Below, in pieces: positions 39,295 through 49,620 of a DNA stretch of 64,000 nt. The notes under the pieces are model-generated. The model was not told where the DNA came from. It made no database searches and was given only the letters and a program-made list of their open reading frames with translations. The stretch lies in contig NZ_CP097636.1 in assembly GCF_023573145.1 (NCBI RefSeq), positions 1,426,001-1,490,000 of the forward strand, read 5' to 3'. This DNA comes from Aquincola tertiaricarbonis. Its GTDB lineage: Bacteria; Pseudomonadota; Gammaproteobacteria; Burkholderiales; Burkholderiaceae_C. Within the stretch, counting starts at the first letter, position 1; each line of letters opens with the position of its first letter. The position numbers and the translations under genes are program-made.

Positions 39295-39962
39295 CCGCCG
39301 TACGCCGGGTCCGTTGGGCGCAGGCCTGCCGGATCGTGCCGACGCGCCATCCGTCGGTCTACCTGTTCGACCGCGTGGCCAGCCCCGACGACTTCGATGC
39401 GCTGTATGCGCTGGAAGCGATGACCAACGACCGCGTGCGCGACGAAGTGGGCCAGATCCAGCTGGTGCCGCCGGCCGACCGCATCTTCGGCCCTGGCACC
39501 GGGCCCATCATGGCGGCCTTCACGCACCTCAATCCATTGGGCAGCCGATTTTCCGATGGCAGCTTCGGCGTGTTCTACGCGGCGGCCGACCGCGCCACCG
39601 CGGTGGCCGAGACGCGCTACCACCATGGCCGCTTTTTGGCCGCCACCGCGCAGGGGCCCATGCACCTGTCGATGCGGCTGTACAAGGTGACCATCGACGC
39701 CCGCCTGCACGACCTGCGGCCCGAGGATGCGGTGCCCGCGGCCGTGTACCACCCCGACGACTATGGCGCCTCGCAGGCCCTGGGCCGCCGGCTGCACGAC
39801 GAAGGCTCGGCCGGCGTGGCCTACCGCAGCGTGCGCCATCCGGGTGGCCAGTGCGTGGGCCTGTTCAAGCCGCAAGGCGCGCGGGCCTGCGTGCATGCGG
39901 CGGTGCTGCTGTACGCGTGGAACGGCCAGGCCTTCACCGACGTGTACGAGAAGGTGGAATGA
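39285..39962 (+). CDS. RES-domain toxin (NAD+-degrading family)
   Basis: A 225-residue toxin. RVRWAQACRIVPTRHPSVYL opens the domain, and NPLGSRFSDGSFGVFYAAAD with RATAVAETRYHHGRF holds the conserved Arg, Tyr and Glu. The C-terminal YRSVRHPGGQCVGLFKPQGA matches the end of RES domains with Ser and Pro. MbcT-type members consume NAD+ when the antitoxin is lost. Starts at 39285 (ATG) or 39291 (GTG) both overlap the antitoxin gene. Next comes a DUF1624 gene with ATGA overlap. The pair lies 120 bp outside the satellite. Confidence 0.88.
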   Translation: MVVTAVRRVRWAQACRIVPTRHPSVYLFDRVASPDDFDALYALEAMTNDRVRDEVGQIQLVPPADRIFGPGTGPIMAAFTHLNPLGSRFSDGSFGVFYAAADRATAVAETRYHHGRFLAATAQGPMHLSMRLYKVTIDARLHDLRPEDAVPAAVYHPDDYGASQALGRRLHDEGSAGVAYRSVRHPGGQCVGLFKPQGARACVHAAVLLYAWNGQAFTDVYEKVE

Positions 39963-40708
39963 GCACGCTGCCGGTGACAGCGCCGCGCTTCGAGCGGCTG
40001 GACGCGCTGCGCGGCGCGGCCATGGTGTGGATGATGGGCTTCCACCTGTGCTTTGACCTGCAGCAGTTCCGGCTCATCGCGCCGCAGAACTTCTACGAAG
40101 ACCCGTTCTGGACGGTGCAGCGCAGCCTGATCGTCAGCCTGTTTCTGCTGTGCGCCGGCGCTGGCCAGGCAGTGGCGCTGGTGCAGGCGCAGCCGGCCGG
40201 CCGCTTCTGGCGGCGCTGGGCGCAGGTGCTGGTGTGCGCGCTGCTGGTGTCGGCCGGCTCGGCCTGGATGTTTCCGCGCAGCTGGATCAGCTTTGGCGTG
40301 CTGCACGGCATGGCGGTGATGCTGCTGCTGGTGCGCTTCGGCCTGCCGCGCCGCGTGCTGGGCCGCGGCGGCACGCCCCTGCTGCTGCTGGGCGTGGGCG
40401 CGGTGCTGGTGGCCCTGCCGCTGGGGGTGCAGCACCCGTTCTTCGACAGCCGCTGGACCAACTGGGTGGGCCTGGTGACCCGCAAGCCCGCTACCGAAGA
40501 CTACGTGCCGCTGCTGCCCTGGCTGGGCGTGATGCTGTGGGGCCTGGCCGTGATGCTGTGGGCCATGGGCCGCCGCGCGGCGTGGCTGGCGTTGCCGGTG
40601 CCGCCAGCACTGCGCCCGCTGGTGCTGCTGGGGCGCTGGCCGCTGACGGTGTACATGCTGCACCAGCCGCTCTTCATCGGTGTGCTGACCTTCTTCACGC
40701 GGGCTTGA
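39959..40708 (+). CDS. DUF1624 / heparan-alpha-glucosaminide N-acetyltransferase-like membrane protein
   Basis: A 249-residue integral membrane protein with about seven transmembrane helices. [20 protein letters not shown] and [10 protein letters not shown] are the N-terminal DUF1624 signature, [20 protein letters not shown] is similar to the central conserved loop, and the final [20 protein letters not shown] is typical. It may acylate a periplasmic sugar, but the substrate is not known. It is coupled to the RES toxin gene by ATGA, which probably reflects insertion of the toxin-antitoxin pair ahead of a housekeeping gene. Confidence 0.85.
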   Translation: MSTLPVTAPRFERLDALRGAAMVWMMGFHLCFDLQQFRLIAPQNFYEDPFWTVQRSLIVSLFLLCAGAGQAVALVQAQPAGRFWRRWAQVLVCALLVSAGSAWMFPRSWISFGVLHGMAVMLLLVRFGLPRRVLGRGGTPLLLLGVGAVLVALPLGVQHPFFDSRWTNWVGLVTRKPATEDYVPLLPWLGVMLWGLAVMLWAMGRRAAWLALPVPPALRPLVLLGRWPLTVYMLHQPLFIGVLTFFTRA

Positions 40709-40788
40709 CGCAGGGCAAGGCGCCCGCGGTGCGCGCTGCCCATACTGGCTTCATCCGCCCTCGGGGGCGGTGCCAAGGAGAAGCCACG

Positions 40789-41211
40789 ATGAAGATCCTG
40801 ATTGCCGCCGATGGCAGCCCGTTCACCAAGCGCATGCTGGGTTATCTGGCCGCGCACGACGAGTGGCTGGGCAAGCACCACCAGTACACCGTGCTGACGG
40901 TGCATGCGCCGCTGCCGCCGCATGCCGCTTCGGCCGTCGGCCGCGAGGCCTGCGACCGCTACTACCAGGAAGAAGCCGCCGCCGTGCTAGAGCCGGTGCG
41001 CAAGTTCTTTGCGCAGCAGGGCCTGGAGGGGCAGTTCCAGTCCAAGGTGGGCGCAGTGGCAGCCACCATCGCCGAGACGGCCGACCATGGCGGCTTCGAC
41101 CTGGTGCTGATGGGCTCGCACGGCCATGGCTCGCTGGCCACGCTGGTGCTGGGGTCGGTCACGTCCAAGGTGCTGAGTCTGACCAAGACGCCGGTGCTGG
41201 TCGTCAAGTAG
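40789..41211 (+). CDS. universal stress protein, UspA family
   Basis: A 140-residue single UspA domain: [20 protein letters not shown] at the start and [20 protein letters not shown], the ATP-binding G-x2-G-x9-G-S pattern, then [27 protein letters not shown] second UspA protein is found at 44189. The two are not close relatives. Confidence 0.9.
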   Translation: MKILIAADGSPFTKRMLGYLAAHDEWLGKHHQYTVLTVHAPLPPHAASAVGREACDRYYQEEAAAVLEPVRKFFAQQGLEGQFQSKVGAVAATIAETADHGGFDLVLMGSHGHGSLATLVLGSVTSKVLSLTKTPVLVVK

Positions 41212-41261
41212 GCCGCAGGCCGGGCGGTGGGGCAGGGCCGCCGGGGCCGTACCATGCGCGC

Positions 41262-41999
41262 ATGAGTTCCAAGGTCCTGTTCGGCTTCCATGCCGTCACC
41301 GTGCGCTTGAAGACGGCTCCGTCGTCGATCAGCGAAATCCATGTCGATGGCAGCCGCCGCGACGCCCGCATGCGCCAGTTCGTCGAACGCGCGAAGGCGG
41401 CCGGCGTCAAGCTGGTCGACAGCGACGACGAGCGCCTGTCGCGCATCGGCGGCACCACCCGCCACCAGGGCGTGGTGGCCAAGGTCAGCCCACTGCCGCA
41501 GCAGCACAGCCTGGACGACGTGCTCGACCAGGTGGACGGCCCGCCGCTGGTGCTGGTGCTGGACGGCGTGACCGACCCGCACAACCTGGGCGCCTGCCTG
41601 CGCGTGGCCGATGGCGCCGGCGCCCATGCCGTGGTGGCCCCGCGCGACCATGCCGTGGGCCTGAATGCCACGGTGGCCAAGGTGGCCAGCGGCGCGGCCG
41701 AGACCGTGCCCTACCTGATGGTGACCAACCTGGCCCGCACGCTGAACGAACTGAAGGACCGCGGCCTGCAGATCGTCGGCACCAGCGACGATGCCGAGCA
41801 GACGCTGTACGACGTCGACTTCACCGGCCCGGTGGCGCTGGTGCTGGGCGCCGAAGGCCCGGGCATGCGCCAGCTCACCCGCAAGACCTGCGACCTGCTG
41901 GTGCGCATTCCGATGCGCGGCGCGGTGGAAAGCCTGAACGTCTCGGTGGCCTCGGGCGTGTGCCTGTACGAGGCCCTGCGCCAGCGTGGCGGCGCCTGA
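41262..41999 (+). CDS. rlmB: 23S rRNA (guanosine(2251)-2'-O)-methyltransferase
   Basis: A 245-residue SPOUT methyltransferase. The substrate-binding N-terminal domain has [20 protein letters not shown], and the catalytic knot has [29 protein letters not shown] [36 protein letters not shown] and [20 protein letters not shown]. It modifies G2251 in the 23S P loop. It overlaps the sirtuin gene by 14 bp. Confidence 0.94.
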   Translation: MSSKVLFGFHAVTVRLKTAPSSISEIHVDGSRRDARMRQFVERAKAAGVKLVDSDDERLSRIGGTTRHQGVVAKVSPLPQQHSLDDVLDQVDGPPLVLVLDGVTDPHNLGACLRVADGAGAHAVVAPRDHAVGLNATVAKVASGAAETVPYLMVTNLARTLNELKDRGLQIVGTSDDAEQTLYDVDFTGPVALVLGAEGPGMRQLTRKTCDLLVRIPMRGAVESLNVSVASGVCLYEALRQRGGA

Positions 42000-42744
42000 C
42001 GAAGCGGCCGTCCAACGGCTGCGCCCGCGCCTGGCGCGGGCCGAGCGGGTGTGCGTGCTCACCGGCGCCGGCATGAGCGCCGAGAGCGGCATTCCGACGT
42101 TTCGCGACGCGCAGTCGGGCCTGTGGGCCCGCTACGACCCGATGCAGCTGGCCAGCGAGGCCGGCTTTCGCGCCGACCCCGGCCTCGTGTGGGACTGGTA
42201 CCAGCAGCGGCGCGAAGGCGTGCGCCGCGCGCAGCCGAATGCCGGGCACCTGGCGCTGGCCGAGTTCGCCCGCCGCCGCCCCGACGTGCTGACGCTGGTG
42301 ACGCAGAACGTGGACGACCTGCACCAGCGCGCCGGCCTGGACGGCGTGCTGCGCCTGCATGGCGACATCCTGCAGGACCGCTGGCTGGCACCCAGCCGGC
42401 ATGCCAACGGCTGCCACGCCGATCCGCAGCAGCCCGGCCGGCCGCCGGCCTGCACGGTGTGCGGCAACCTGATGCGGCCCGGCGTGGTGTGGTTCGGCGA
42501 GGCCTTGCCCGCCGAGGTGCTGCAGCAGGCCGAAGCCGCCGCACGCCAGGCGCAGGTGATGCTGGTGGTGGGCACTTCGGGCGCCGTGTGGCCGGCGGCC
42601 GGTCTGGCTGCGTTGGCCCGGCGCGGCGGCGCGCACGTGGTCATCGTCAACCCGCAGGCCACCGAGATCGACGGCGATGCCGACGAGCACCTGGCGGGCA
42701 CCGCGGCCGAGCTGCTGCCGCGACTGCTGGCGCCGGTGGCCTGA
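41986..42744 (+). CDS. cobB: Sir2-family NAD-dependent protein deacylase
   Basis: A 252-residue sirtuin with GTG start, overlapping rlmB by 14 bp. Motifs are [40 protein letters not shown] with the catalytic His, [12 protein letters not shown] and [14 protein letters not shown]. The Tyr-x-x-Arg pair of class III enzymes that select succinyl or malonyl lysine is seen in [11 protein letters not shown]. The zinc site is odd: only three cysteines (ANGC and CTVC) remain where four are usual, as the first CxxC has become ADRW-like sequence. Deacylation is likely, but zinc binding needs a substitute ligand. Confidence 0.88.
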   Translation: MAAPDEAAVQRLRPRLARAERVCVLTGAGMSAESGIPTFRDAQSGLWARYDPMQLASEAGFRADPGLVWDWYQQRREGVRRAQPNAGHLALAEFARRRPDVLTLVTQNVDDLHQRAGLDGVLRLHGDILQDRWLAPSRHANGCHADPQQPGRPPACTVCGNLMRPGVVWFGEALPAEVLQQAEAAARQAQVMLVVGTSGAVWPAAGLAALARRGGAHVVIVNPQATEIDGDADEHLAGTAAELLPRLLAPVA

Positions 42745-42767
42745 AGCGCTCAGCGCCGACCGCCGGA

Positions 42768-43379
42768 TCAGGGCTGCAGCCGCCCCACCTCCTGCAGCGT
42801 GCCGTCGGGCCGCTTCTTCAGCACCACCATCTCGCCCGACGAGGTGTTGACGCCCGCCAGCGCCTGGATGTTGACCTGGTGCGTCACCGCCAGCAGCACG
42901 CCGGGGCCGCGCCAGTCGGCGATCACCCGGCGTGCCTGGGCCGTGATCTCGTCGCCCTTGGCATCTTCAGGGAAGATGCTGGCGAAGGCCGGATGCGCCT
43001 GCACCGGCCCCACGCCCAGCAGCCGCGCGGTTTCCAGGCAGCGGCACCAGGCCGAGCTGAGCACCCGGCCCACCGGCACGCCGGCTTCGCGCAGGCGCTG
43101 GCCCAGGGCGCGTGCGTCGGCGCGGCCTTCGTCGTTGAGGTTGCGCTGGGTGCTGCAGTCGTCGATCTTGAAGCCTGCCGGGTCGCCGACACCGGGCGCT
43201 CGCGCATGGCGCATCAGCACGATGGTGCCGGGCTCGCGCAGCGCGGCCATCACGGCGGCGCTGGCGCCCTGGGCCTGGGCATGGCCCAGGCCGGGGAGCA
43301 GGCTGGTGGCCAGCAGCAGCGCGGCCAGCAGCCGGCGGCGCGGGCCGCGGTCGGCGGCGGGTACGGCGGACTTGGTCAT
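42768..43379 (-). CDS. exported histidine phosphatase family protein
   Basis: A 203-residue protein. Signal peptide RRLLAALLLATSLLPGLGHA, RHG-type motif IVLMRHARAPG (Arg-His of the phosphohistidine loop), RVLSSAWCRCLETARLLGVG and VLLAVTHQVNIQALAGVN with the second catalytic His. The periplasmic substrate is unknown. The frame is open for 84 bp before the start, but the signal peptide marks MTKSAVP. Divergent from upp. Confidence 0.86.
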   Translation of the reverse strand: MTKSAVPAADRGPRRRLLAALLLATSLLPGLGHAQAQGASAAVMAALREPGTIVLMRHARAPGVGDPAGFKIDDCSTQRNLNDEGRADARALGQRLREAGVPVGRVLSSAWCRCLETARLLGVGPVQAHPAFASIFPEDAKGDEITAQARRVIADWRGPGVLLAVTHQVNIQALAGVNTSSGEMVVLKKRPDGTLQEVGRLQP

Positions 43380-43483
43380 GCCGCGCAGCGTAGGGCCGTC
43401 GGCATGGCCGCATCGGCACGTGGGACATGGCGGGCCCGCTGACGCCGCGGCGGCGCTTGGCACGAAGCTGGCTAAGCCGGTCC

Positions 43484-44125
43484 ATGCCCGTCATCCAGAT
43501 CACCCATCCGCTGGTGCGCCACAAGATCGGCCTGCTGCGCGAGGCCGGCATCACCACCCGCGACTTTCGCGCCATCACCCAGGAGCTGGCGCGCCTGCTG
43601 GCCTATGAAGCCACGGCCGACTTTCCGCTGCAGCCGGTGACGCTCCAATGCTGGAGCGGCCCGGTGCAGGTGGAGCAGATCCAGGGCCGCAAGGTGACGG
43701 TGGTGCCCATCCTGCGGGCCGGCCTGGGCATGCTGGACGGCGTGCTGGACATCGTGCCCGGCGCCAAGGTGAGCGTGGTGGGCCTGTCGCGCAACCACGA
43801 GACGCTGCAGCCCGAGCGCTACTTCGAAAAGTTCGTCGGCCACCTGGAGCAGCGCACCGCCATCATCATCGACCCGATGCTGGCCACCGCCGGCTCCATG
43901 ATCGCCACCGCCCAGCTGCTGAAGGACCGCGGCTGCACCGACGTGCGGGCGCTGGTGCTGGTGGCCGCCCCCGAAGGCGTGGCTGCGCTCCAGGCCGCCC
44001 ACCCCGACGTGCGCTGCTGGACCGCCGCCATCGACAGCCACCTGGACGCCAACGGCTACATCATCCCCGGCCTGGGCGACGCGGGCGACAAGCTCTTCGG
44101 CACCAAGCACGACGACACGGTGTAG
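43484..44125 (+). CDS. upp: uracil phosphoribosyltransferase
   Basis: A 213-residue enzyme that makes UMP from uracil and [24 protein letters not shown] at the N-terminus, [19 protein letters not shown], and the PRPP motif [20 protein letters not shown], with [16 protein letters not shown] and the uracil-binding end [16 protein letters not shown], are all present. Confidence 0.96.
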   Translation: MPVIQITHPLVRHKIGLLREAGITTRDFRAITQELARLLAYEATADFPLQPVTLQCWSGPVQVEQIQGRKVTVVPILRAGLGMLDGVLDIVPGAKVSVVGLSRNHETLQPERYFEKFVGHLEQRTAIIIDPMLATAGSMIATAQLLKDRGCTDVRALVLVAAPEGVAALQAAHPDVRCWTAAIDSHLDANGYIIPGLGDAGDKLFGTKHDDTV

Positions 44126-44188
44126 ACCCGCAGCACGGCCTGCCCAGGCGCTGGCAAGATGGGCCGTGTCCGTGCTGTGGAGGCCGCC

Positions 44189-44656
44189 ATGCGCATCCTG
44201 CTGCCCGTCGATGGTTCCGAGCGATCGCTCGATGCGGTCCGCCATGGCCTGCGCCTGGTGAGCGCCGGTCTGCAAGCCCGTTTCCTGCTGCTCAACGTGC
44301 AGGAACCCACCCACCTGTACGAGGTGCTGCTGCTGCGCGATGCGCAGGCCCGCACCGAGGCCGCGCGCCAGGCCGGCGAAAACGCGCTGCGGTCGGCGCA
44401 GGCGCTGCTGGAGGCCGCCGGGCTGGACTACGAGGTGGAGATCGTCACCGGCGATCCGGCGCAGCAGATCGTGGAGGTGGCCGAGCGTGAGCCCTGCGAC
44501 GCCATCGTGATGGGCACCTTCGGTCATGGCGCGCTGGCCGACGCGCTGGTGGGCTCGGTCTCGCAGGAGGTGCTGCAGCATGCGGGTGTGCCGGTGACGG
44601 TGGTGCGCCATGCGGCGCCCGAGGAGCCCGTGCCCGACGAGCCCGTGCCCGAGTAG
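44189..44656 (+). CDS. universal stress protein, UspA family
   Basis: A 155-residue UspA protein: [40 protein letters not shown] followed by [19 protein letters not shown], with the ATP-binding G-x2-G-x9-G/S motif complete. The tail is a PVPDEPVPE repeat. RBS GGAGG. It lies between upp and serC, apparently in its own unit. Confidence 0.9.
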   Translation: MRILLPVDGSERSLDAVRHGLRLVSAGLQARFLLLNVQEPTHLYEVLLLRDAQARTEAARQAGENALRSAQALLEAAGLDYEVEIVTGDPAQQIVEVAEREPCDAIVMGTFGHGALADALVGSVSQEVLQHAGVPVTVVRHAAPEEPVPDEPVPE

Positions 44657-44720
44657 ACGGCGGCGCAGGCGCTATCCTCGCGGGCTTACCCGCACGAAGC
44701 CCCCCTGGAGCTGCTTTTCC

Positions 44721-45803
44721 ATGACACGCGTTTTCAACTTCAGCGCCGGCCCCGCCGCCCTTCCTGAACCGGTGCTGCAACAGGCGGCCGCCGAGATGAG
44801 CGACTGGCGCGGTTCGGGCATGTCCGTCATGGAGATGAGCCACCGCGGCAAGGAGTTCATGAGCATCCTGGCCGAGACCAAGGCGCTGCTGATCGAGCTG
44901 CTGAACATCCCCGCCAATTACAAGGTGCTGTTCATGCAGGGCGGGGCGCTGGGCCAGAACGCCATCCTGCCGATGAACCTGCTGCGGGGCCGCAACAGTG
45001 CCGACTACGTGCACACCGGCGAATGGTCGAAGAAGTCGATCGAAGAGGCCGGCAAGTACTGCCGCGTGCGCGTGGCCGCCACGGCCGAGGCCAGCCGCTT
45101 CACCCATGTGCCGCCGCAAGGCAGCTGGGACATCGACCCCCACGCCGCCTACGTGCACATCTGCTCCAACGAAACCATCGGCGGCGTGGAATACCACTGG
45201 ACGCCCGACACCGGCGACGTGCCGCTGGTGGCCGACATGTCGAGCAACATCCTCAGCAAGCCGGTGGACGTGAGCCGCTACGGCCTGATCTACGCCGGTG
45301 CGCAGAAGAACATCGGCCCGGCCGGGCTGACGCTGGTCATCGTGCGCGAAGACCTGCTGGGCAGTGCGCTGCCCATCACGCCACAGGTGTTCGACTACCA
45401 GCACCTGGCCGCCAACGATTCGATGATCAACACGCCGCCCACCTATGCGATCTATATCGCGGGGCTGGTGTTCCAGTGGATCAAGGACCAGGGCGGCCTG
45501 GAAGGCATGGCCCGCCTCAACCAGGCCAAGGCCGGTCTGCTGTACGACACGCTGGACGCCAGCGGCTTCTACACCAGCCCGGTGGCGCGCGAAGACCGCT
45601 CACGGATGAACGTGCCCTTCCGCCTGCCCGACCCGGCGCTGGACGCCGAGTTCCTGAAGGGCGCCGAGGCCCGCGGCATGGTGCAGCTCAAGGGCCACCG
45701 CGTGGTGGGCGGCATGCGCGCGTCGATCTACAACGCGGTGCCGATGGCCGCGGTGCAGGCGCTGGTGGCGTACATGAAGGAGTTCGAGGCGAAGCACGGC
45801 TGA
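44721..45803 (+). CDS. serC: phosphoserine aminotransferase
   Basis: A 360-residue class V aminotransferase for serine and pyridoxal 5'-phosphate synthesis: [64 protein letters not shown], and the PLP lysine in [18 protein letters not shown]. In related genomes serC normally lies between gyrA and pheA, but here a DUF2059 gene is in that place and serC is alone between a uspA and an IclR gene. Confidence 0.96.
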   Translation: MTRVFNFSAGPAALPEPVLQQAAAEMSDWRGSGMSVMEMSHRGKEFMSILAETKALLIELLNIPANYKVLFMQGGALGQNAILPMNLLRGRNSADYVHTGEWSKKSIEEAGKYCRVRVAATAEASRFTHVPPQGSWDIDPHAAYVHICSNETIGGVEYHWTPDTGDVPLVADMSSNILSKPVDVSRYGLIYAGAQKNIGPAGLTLVIVREDLLGSALPITPQVFDYQHLAANDSMINTPPTYAIYIAGLVFQWIKDQGGLEGMARLNQAKAGLLYDTLDASGFYTSPVAREDRSRMNVPFRLPDPALDAEFLKGAEARGMVQLKGHRVVGGMRASIYNAVPMAAVQALVAYMKEFEAKHG

Positions 45804-45824
45804 GGATGGTTCCCCGAGCCCGCT

Positions 45825-46673
45825 TCACGTTTTGATTTGCAGCAACCGCGCGATGTCCCGCGCGGCCTGCAGCAGGCGCGGCAAGAACTGCTCGATCATG
45901 GCCTCCGGCGGCGTGCGGTTGGCCTGGCCGCTGATGTTCAGCGCGGCGATGGTGCGGCCGGTGCGGTCGACGATGGGCGCAGCCAGCGAGACCAGGCCTT
46001 CCTCCAGTTCCTGGTTCACCAGGCACCAGCCCTGGCGGCGGGTTTCTTCCACCAGGCCCAGCAGCGTGGGCAAATCGGTCACGGTGCGTGAGGTGAAGGC
46101 CGTGCGCTCGCGCAGCGACAGCCGGGCGCGCACCTCGTCCGCCGGCAGGCCGGCCAGCAGCACCCGGCCCATCGAGGTGCAGTAGGCCGGCAGCCGGCTG
46201 CCGATGCCCAGGTGGATGCGCATGATCTTGTGCGTGGGCACCCGCAGCACGTACACCAGTTCGGCGCCGTCCAGCACCGCGGCTGAGCAGCTTTCCTTGA
46301 CCTCGGCCACCAGCGTTTCCATCACCGGCTCGGCCAGGTTCCACAGCGGCAGCGACGACAGGTAGGCGAAGCCCAGGTCCAGGATCTTGGGCGTCAGCCG
46401 GAACTGCCGGCCCTGCGCCTCCACGTAGCCCAGGCCTTCCAGCGTGAGCAGGATGCGCCGCGCGCCGGCGCGGGTGAGGCCGGTGCGGCCGGCCACTTCG
46501 CTCAGCGTCTGGCTGGGCGCTTCGGCGCTGAACGAGCGGATGACCGCCAGCCCGCGCGCGAACGACTGCACATAGGTATCACCCGGCGTAGGGCCGGGCT
46601 TGGGGCTCGCTTCGGCCGGCGGCGGGTCGGGCGTGTCGGAGGACGACAGGGCAGGGGACGGCAGGGCGGTCAT
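45825..46673 (-). CDS. IclR-family transcriptional regulator (PcaR/PobR type)
   Basis: A 282-residue regulator. The winged helix is [20 protein letters not shown] followed by [20 protein letters not shown], with [20 protein letters not shown]. The ligand domain has [20 protein letters not shown] and [20 protein letters not shown], characteristic of the PcaR/PcaU/PobR branch that senses aromatic acids. No aromatic catabolic genes are near, so the target is unknown. Convergent with serC. Confidence 0.9.
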   Translation of the reverse strand: MTALPSPALSSSDTPDPPPAEASPKPGPTPGDTYVQSFARGLAVIRSFSAEAPSQTLSEVAGRTGLTRAGARRILLTLEGLGYVEAQGRQFRLTPKILDLGFAYLSSLPLWNLAEPVMETLVAEVKESCSAAVLDGAELVYVLRVPTHKIMRIHLGIGSRLPAYCTSMGRVLLAGLPADEVRARLSLRERTAFTSRTVTDLPTLLGLVEETRRQGWCLVNQELEEGLVSLAAPIVDRTGRTIAALNISGQANRTPPEAMIEQFLPRLLQAARDIARLLQIKT

Positions 46674-46754
46674 CGGGGCGCATTATCGGCAGCGCCGCTT
46701 GGGTACCATCGCGCCCGTTTCAACCACCTCTTGCCAGAGACAGGAGCCAGCACC

Positions 46755-47570
46755 ATGGCCATGGACGTCGTCGACTACGAGATCAAGGGCGCCGAAATGC
46801 AGTTCGTCGAGGTCGAACTCGACCCCGGCGAAGCCGCCATCGGCGAAGCCGGCAGCATGATGTTCATGGACGCCGGCATCGGCATGGACACCGTGTTCGG
46901 TGACGGCTCCAAGAACCAGGGCGGCTTCTTCGGCAAGCTGCTGGGCGCCGGCAAGCGGCTGGTGACGGGCGAATCGCTGTTCACCACCATCTACACCAAC
47001 GAAAGCAGCGTCAAGCGCCGCATCGCCTTCGCTTCGCCGTACCCCGGCAAGATCATGGCGATGGACCTGAGCCGCCTGGGCGGCACGCTGATCTGCCAGA
47101 AGGACGCCTTCCTGTGCGCCGCGCGCGGCGTGTCGCTGGGCATCGCGCTGCAGCAGAAGCTGTCGGTCGGCTTCTTCGGCGGCGAGGGCTTCATCATGCA
47201 GAAGCTGGACGGCGACGGCATGGCCTTCGTGCATGCCGGCGGCACCGTGGTCAAGCGCGAGCTGCAGCACGGCGAAACCCTGCTGGTGGACACCGGCTGC
47301 GTGGTGGCCTATACGCCCAACGTCAGCTTCGAGATCCAGTACGTCGGCAAGATCAAGACCGCGCTGTTCGGCGGTGAAGGCCTGTTCTTCGCCAAGCTCA
47401 CCGGCCCCGGCACGGTGTGGATGCAGAGCCTGCCGCTGTCGCGCCTGGCCTCGCGCATCTTCGCGGCGGCGCCGCAGCGCGGTGGCTCGCGTGAAGAAGG
47501 CTCCATCCTGGGCGGCGTGGCCGCAGGCGGCCTGCTGGGCGGCATCCTGGGGGGTGGCGACGACGATTGA
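46755..47570 (+). CDS. AIM24 / TIGR00266 family protein
   Basis: A 271-residue beta-rich protein: [80 protein letters not shown], and the C-terminal [20 protein letters not shown] with a Gly-rich end. The family is widespread and its biochemical function is not established. The start has AGGAG. The last bases overlap a longer frame of the next gene, but that gene probably starts at 47690. Confidence 0.88.
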   Translation: MAMDVVDYEIKGAEMQFVEVELDPGEAAIGEAGSMMFMDAGIGMDTVFGDGSKNQGGFFGKLLGAGKRLVTGESLFTTIYTNESSVKRRIAFASPYPGKIMAMDLSRLGGTLICQKDAFLCAARGVSLGIALQQKLSVGFFGGEGFIMQKLDGDGMAFVHAGGTVVKRELQHGETLLVDTGCVVAYTPNVSFEIQYVGKIKTALFGGEGLFFAKLTGPGTVWMQSLPLSRLASRIFAAAPQRGGSREEGSILGGVAAGGLLGGILGGGDDD

Positions 47571-47689
47571 GCCTGCGTTGCGCGCCGGTAAACCTGCAAA
47601 GCGGCCGGCCTCTGCGCGGCTGCCGACCGCCACCCGCGCCTTACACTAGCGGGTTGCAAACAGGCACCCCTGCGTGGGGTGGTGGGCGT

Positions 47690-48823
47690 GTGAAAGTGAC
47701 TGATTTCACCTTGCCGCTGAACCGGCGCAAGGTGCTGGCGGCGGGCACCGCGGCCAGCGTGGCGGCCGTGGGCGGTTTCTGGGCGCGTGCGGGGCATGCG
47801 CAAGCGCGGCCCGAGGCCAAGGCGGACAGCAAGCCGGCACCAGCCGTGCCGGCAACCGCACAGGCCCCGGCGACGCCGCAGGGGCTGGGGCCGGGCACCG
47901 GCAGCGGGCCCATCCTGGTGCTCAATTCGCTGGACGCCAACGTCAGCGTGATCGACCCCACCACCTTCACCGAGATCCGGCGCCTGCCCACCGGCAAGGA
48001 GCCGCACCACCTCTACCTCACGCCCGACGAGAAGTCGATCGTGGTGGCCAATGCGCTGAGCGATTCGCTCACCTTCATCGACCCGGCCACCGGCCTCGTG
48101 CAGCGCACGGTCACGGACATCATCGATCCGTACCACCTGCGCTTCTCGCCGGACATGAAGTGGTTCGTCACCGCGGCCAACCGGCTCAACCACATCGACC
48201 TGTACCGCTGGCAGCCGGCCAATGCCGCGCAGCCGCTGGCGCTGGTCAAGCGGGTGCCGGCCAGCCGCACGCCCAGCCACCTGTCCATCGACAGCCGCAG
48301 CACCGTCATCTATTCGTCGATGCAGGACAGCGACGAGCTGATGGCCATCGACATCGCCACCCAGACGCCGCGCTGGAAGATCGGCATCGGCAAGATGCCG
48401 GCCGACGTGTTTCTGACCGCCGACGACCGCACGCTGCTGGTGGCGCTGACGGGTGACGAATTCGTCGAGTGCTACGACGTCTCGGGCGCCCAGCCCAAGC
48501 TGGTCAAGCGCATCAAGACGGCGGCCGGCGCCCATGCCTTCCGGGCGCGGGGCGACCGCCGCCACCTGTTCGTCAGCAACCGGGTGGCCAACACCATCAG
48601 CCTGATCGACACCCACACGCTGACGGTGGTGGAGCACTACCCGGCGCCCGGCGGCCCCGATTGCATGGAGATGCTGAACGACGGCCGCACGCTGCTGGTC
48701 ACCTCGCGCTGGGCGCGCAAGCTGACCTTCATCGACATCACCCGGCGCGAGGTGGTGCGGCAGGTGCCGGTGGGCAAGTCGCCGCACGGTGTGTGGACGC
48801 TGGCACATGCGGGCCGCATCTAG
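47690..48823 (+). CDS. exported YVTN-type beta-propeller protein
   Basis: A 377-residue protein. The N-terminus NRRKVLAAGTAASVAAVGGF is a twin-arginine-like signal peptide. The propeller repeats are SVIDPTTFTEIRRLPTGKEP, HHLYLTPDEKSIVVANALSD, SHLSIDSRSTVIYSSMQDSD and TISLIDTHTLTVVEHYPAPG. These act in binding or as electron-transfer partners in other families, but the role here is unclear. GTG at 47690 is preferred to longer frames. It overlaps the deacetylase gene by 17 bp. Confidence 0.83.
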   Translation: MKVTDFTLPLNRRKVLAAGTAASVAAVGGFWARAGHAQARPEAKADSKPAPAVPATAQAPATPQGLGPGTGSGPILVLNSLDANVSVIDPTTFTEIRRLPTGKEPHHLYLTPDEKSIVVANALSDSLTFIDPATGLVQRTVTDIIDPYHLRFSPDMKWFVTAANRLNHIDLYRWQPANAAQPLALVKRVPASRTPSHLSIDSRSTVIYSSMQDSDELMAIDIATQTPRWKIGIGKMPADVFLTADDRTLLVALTGDEFVECYDVSGAQPKLVKRIKTAAGAHAFRARGDRRHLFVSNRVANTISLIDTHTLTVVEHYPAPGGPDCMEMLNDGRTLLVTSRWARKLTFIDITRREVVRQVPVGKSPHGVWTLAHAGRI

Positions 48824-49613
48824 CGTCGCTCTGGCGCTGGCCCCGGCCCTGGCGGGCCTGTGCCCCGCGCTGGCGGCCGCACCCGCCGCCGCCGCACCGG
48901 CGACCTGCGACAAGCCGGTCTACCTCACCTTCGACACCGGCCACATGGGCGTGGCTCCGCTGATTGCGGACGTGCTCAAGCGCCACCAGGTCAAGGTCAC
49001 CTTCTTTCTGGCCAACGAGCGCACCCGCACCGACGGCAGCAGCCTGGACGACGAATGGGCGCCCTGGTGGAAGGCGCGGGCGGCCGAGGGCCATGCCTTC
49101 GGCTCCCACACCTGGGACCACCTGGTGTGGCAGGCCGACACGGCCGCCGGCCTGCGCCTGCGGCCCACGGCCGGGCCCGATGCCGGCAAGACGCTGACGC
49201 TGACACCCGCCCAGTACTGCGACGAGCTGCGCCGGCCGGCGCAGCGCTTCCAGGCCATGACCGGCCAGGCGATGCTGCCGCTGTTCCGCGCGCCCGCCGG
49301 CCGCACCTCGCCGGCCTTGCTGGCGGCGGCCCAGGCCTGCGGCTTCACCCACGTGGGCTGGTCGCCGGCCGGCTTCCTGGGCGACGAACTGCCCAGCGAC
49401 AAGTACCCCAACGACCAACTGCTGGCGCAGGCGCTGCAGAAGGTGAAGCCGGGCGACATCCTGCTGGCGCACCTGGGCATCTGGTCGCGGCAAGATCCGT
49501 GGGCGCCCGCGGTGCTGGAGCCGCTGATCACCGGGCTGCAGGCCCGTGGCCTGTGCTTCGCCACCCTGCGTGAACACCCCTTGTATGGCCGGGCTGCCGC
49601 CCCGGCGCGTTGA
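48807..49613 (+). CDS. exported polysaccharide deacetylase (NodB homology)
   Basis: A 268-residue protein. Signal peptide ASSVALALAPALAGLCPALA, then PVYLTFDTGHMGVAPLIADV (the family has TFDDG; the second Asp is Thr here), the metal-binding GSHTWDHLVW (H-x3-H) and LFRAPAGRTSPALLAAAQAC with the catalytic RAP motif. The last part VKPGDILLAHLGIWSRQDPW follows the usual leucine-histidine motif. Coupled to the propeller gene by overlap, so the two probably act on the same envelope polymer. Confidence 0.86.
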   Translation: MRAASSVALALAPALAGLCPALAAAPAAAAPATCDKPVYLTFDTGHMGVAPLIADVLKRHQVKVTFFLANERTRTDGSSLDDEWAPWWKARAAEGHAFGSHTWDHLVWQADTAAGLRLRPTAGPDAGKTLTLTPAQYCDELRRPAQRFQAMTGQAMLPLFRAPAGRTSPALLAAAQACGFTHVGWSPAGFLGDELPSDKYPNDQLLAQALQKVKPGDILLAHLGIWSRQDPWAPAVLEPLITGLQARGLCFATLREHPLYGRAAAPAR

Positions 49614-49620
49614 ACCCGAC

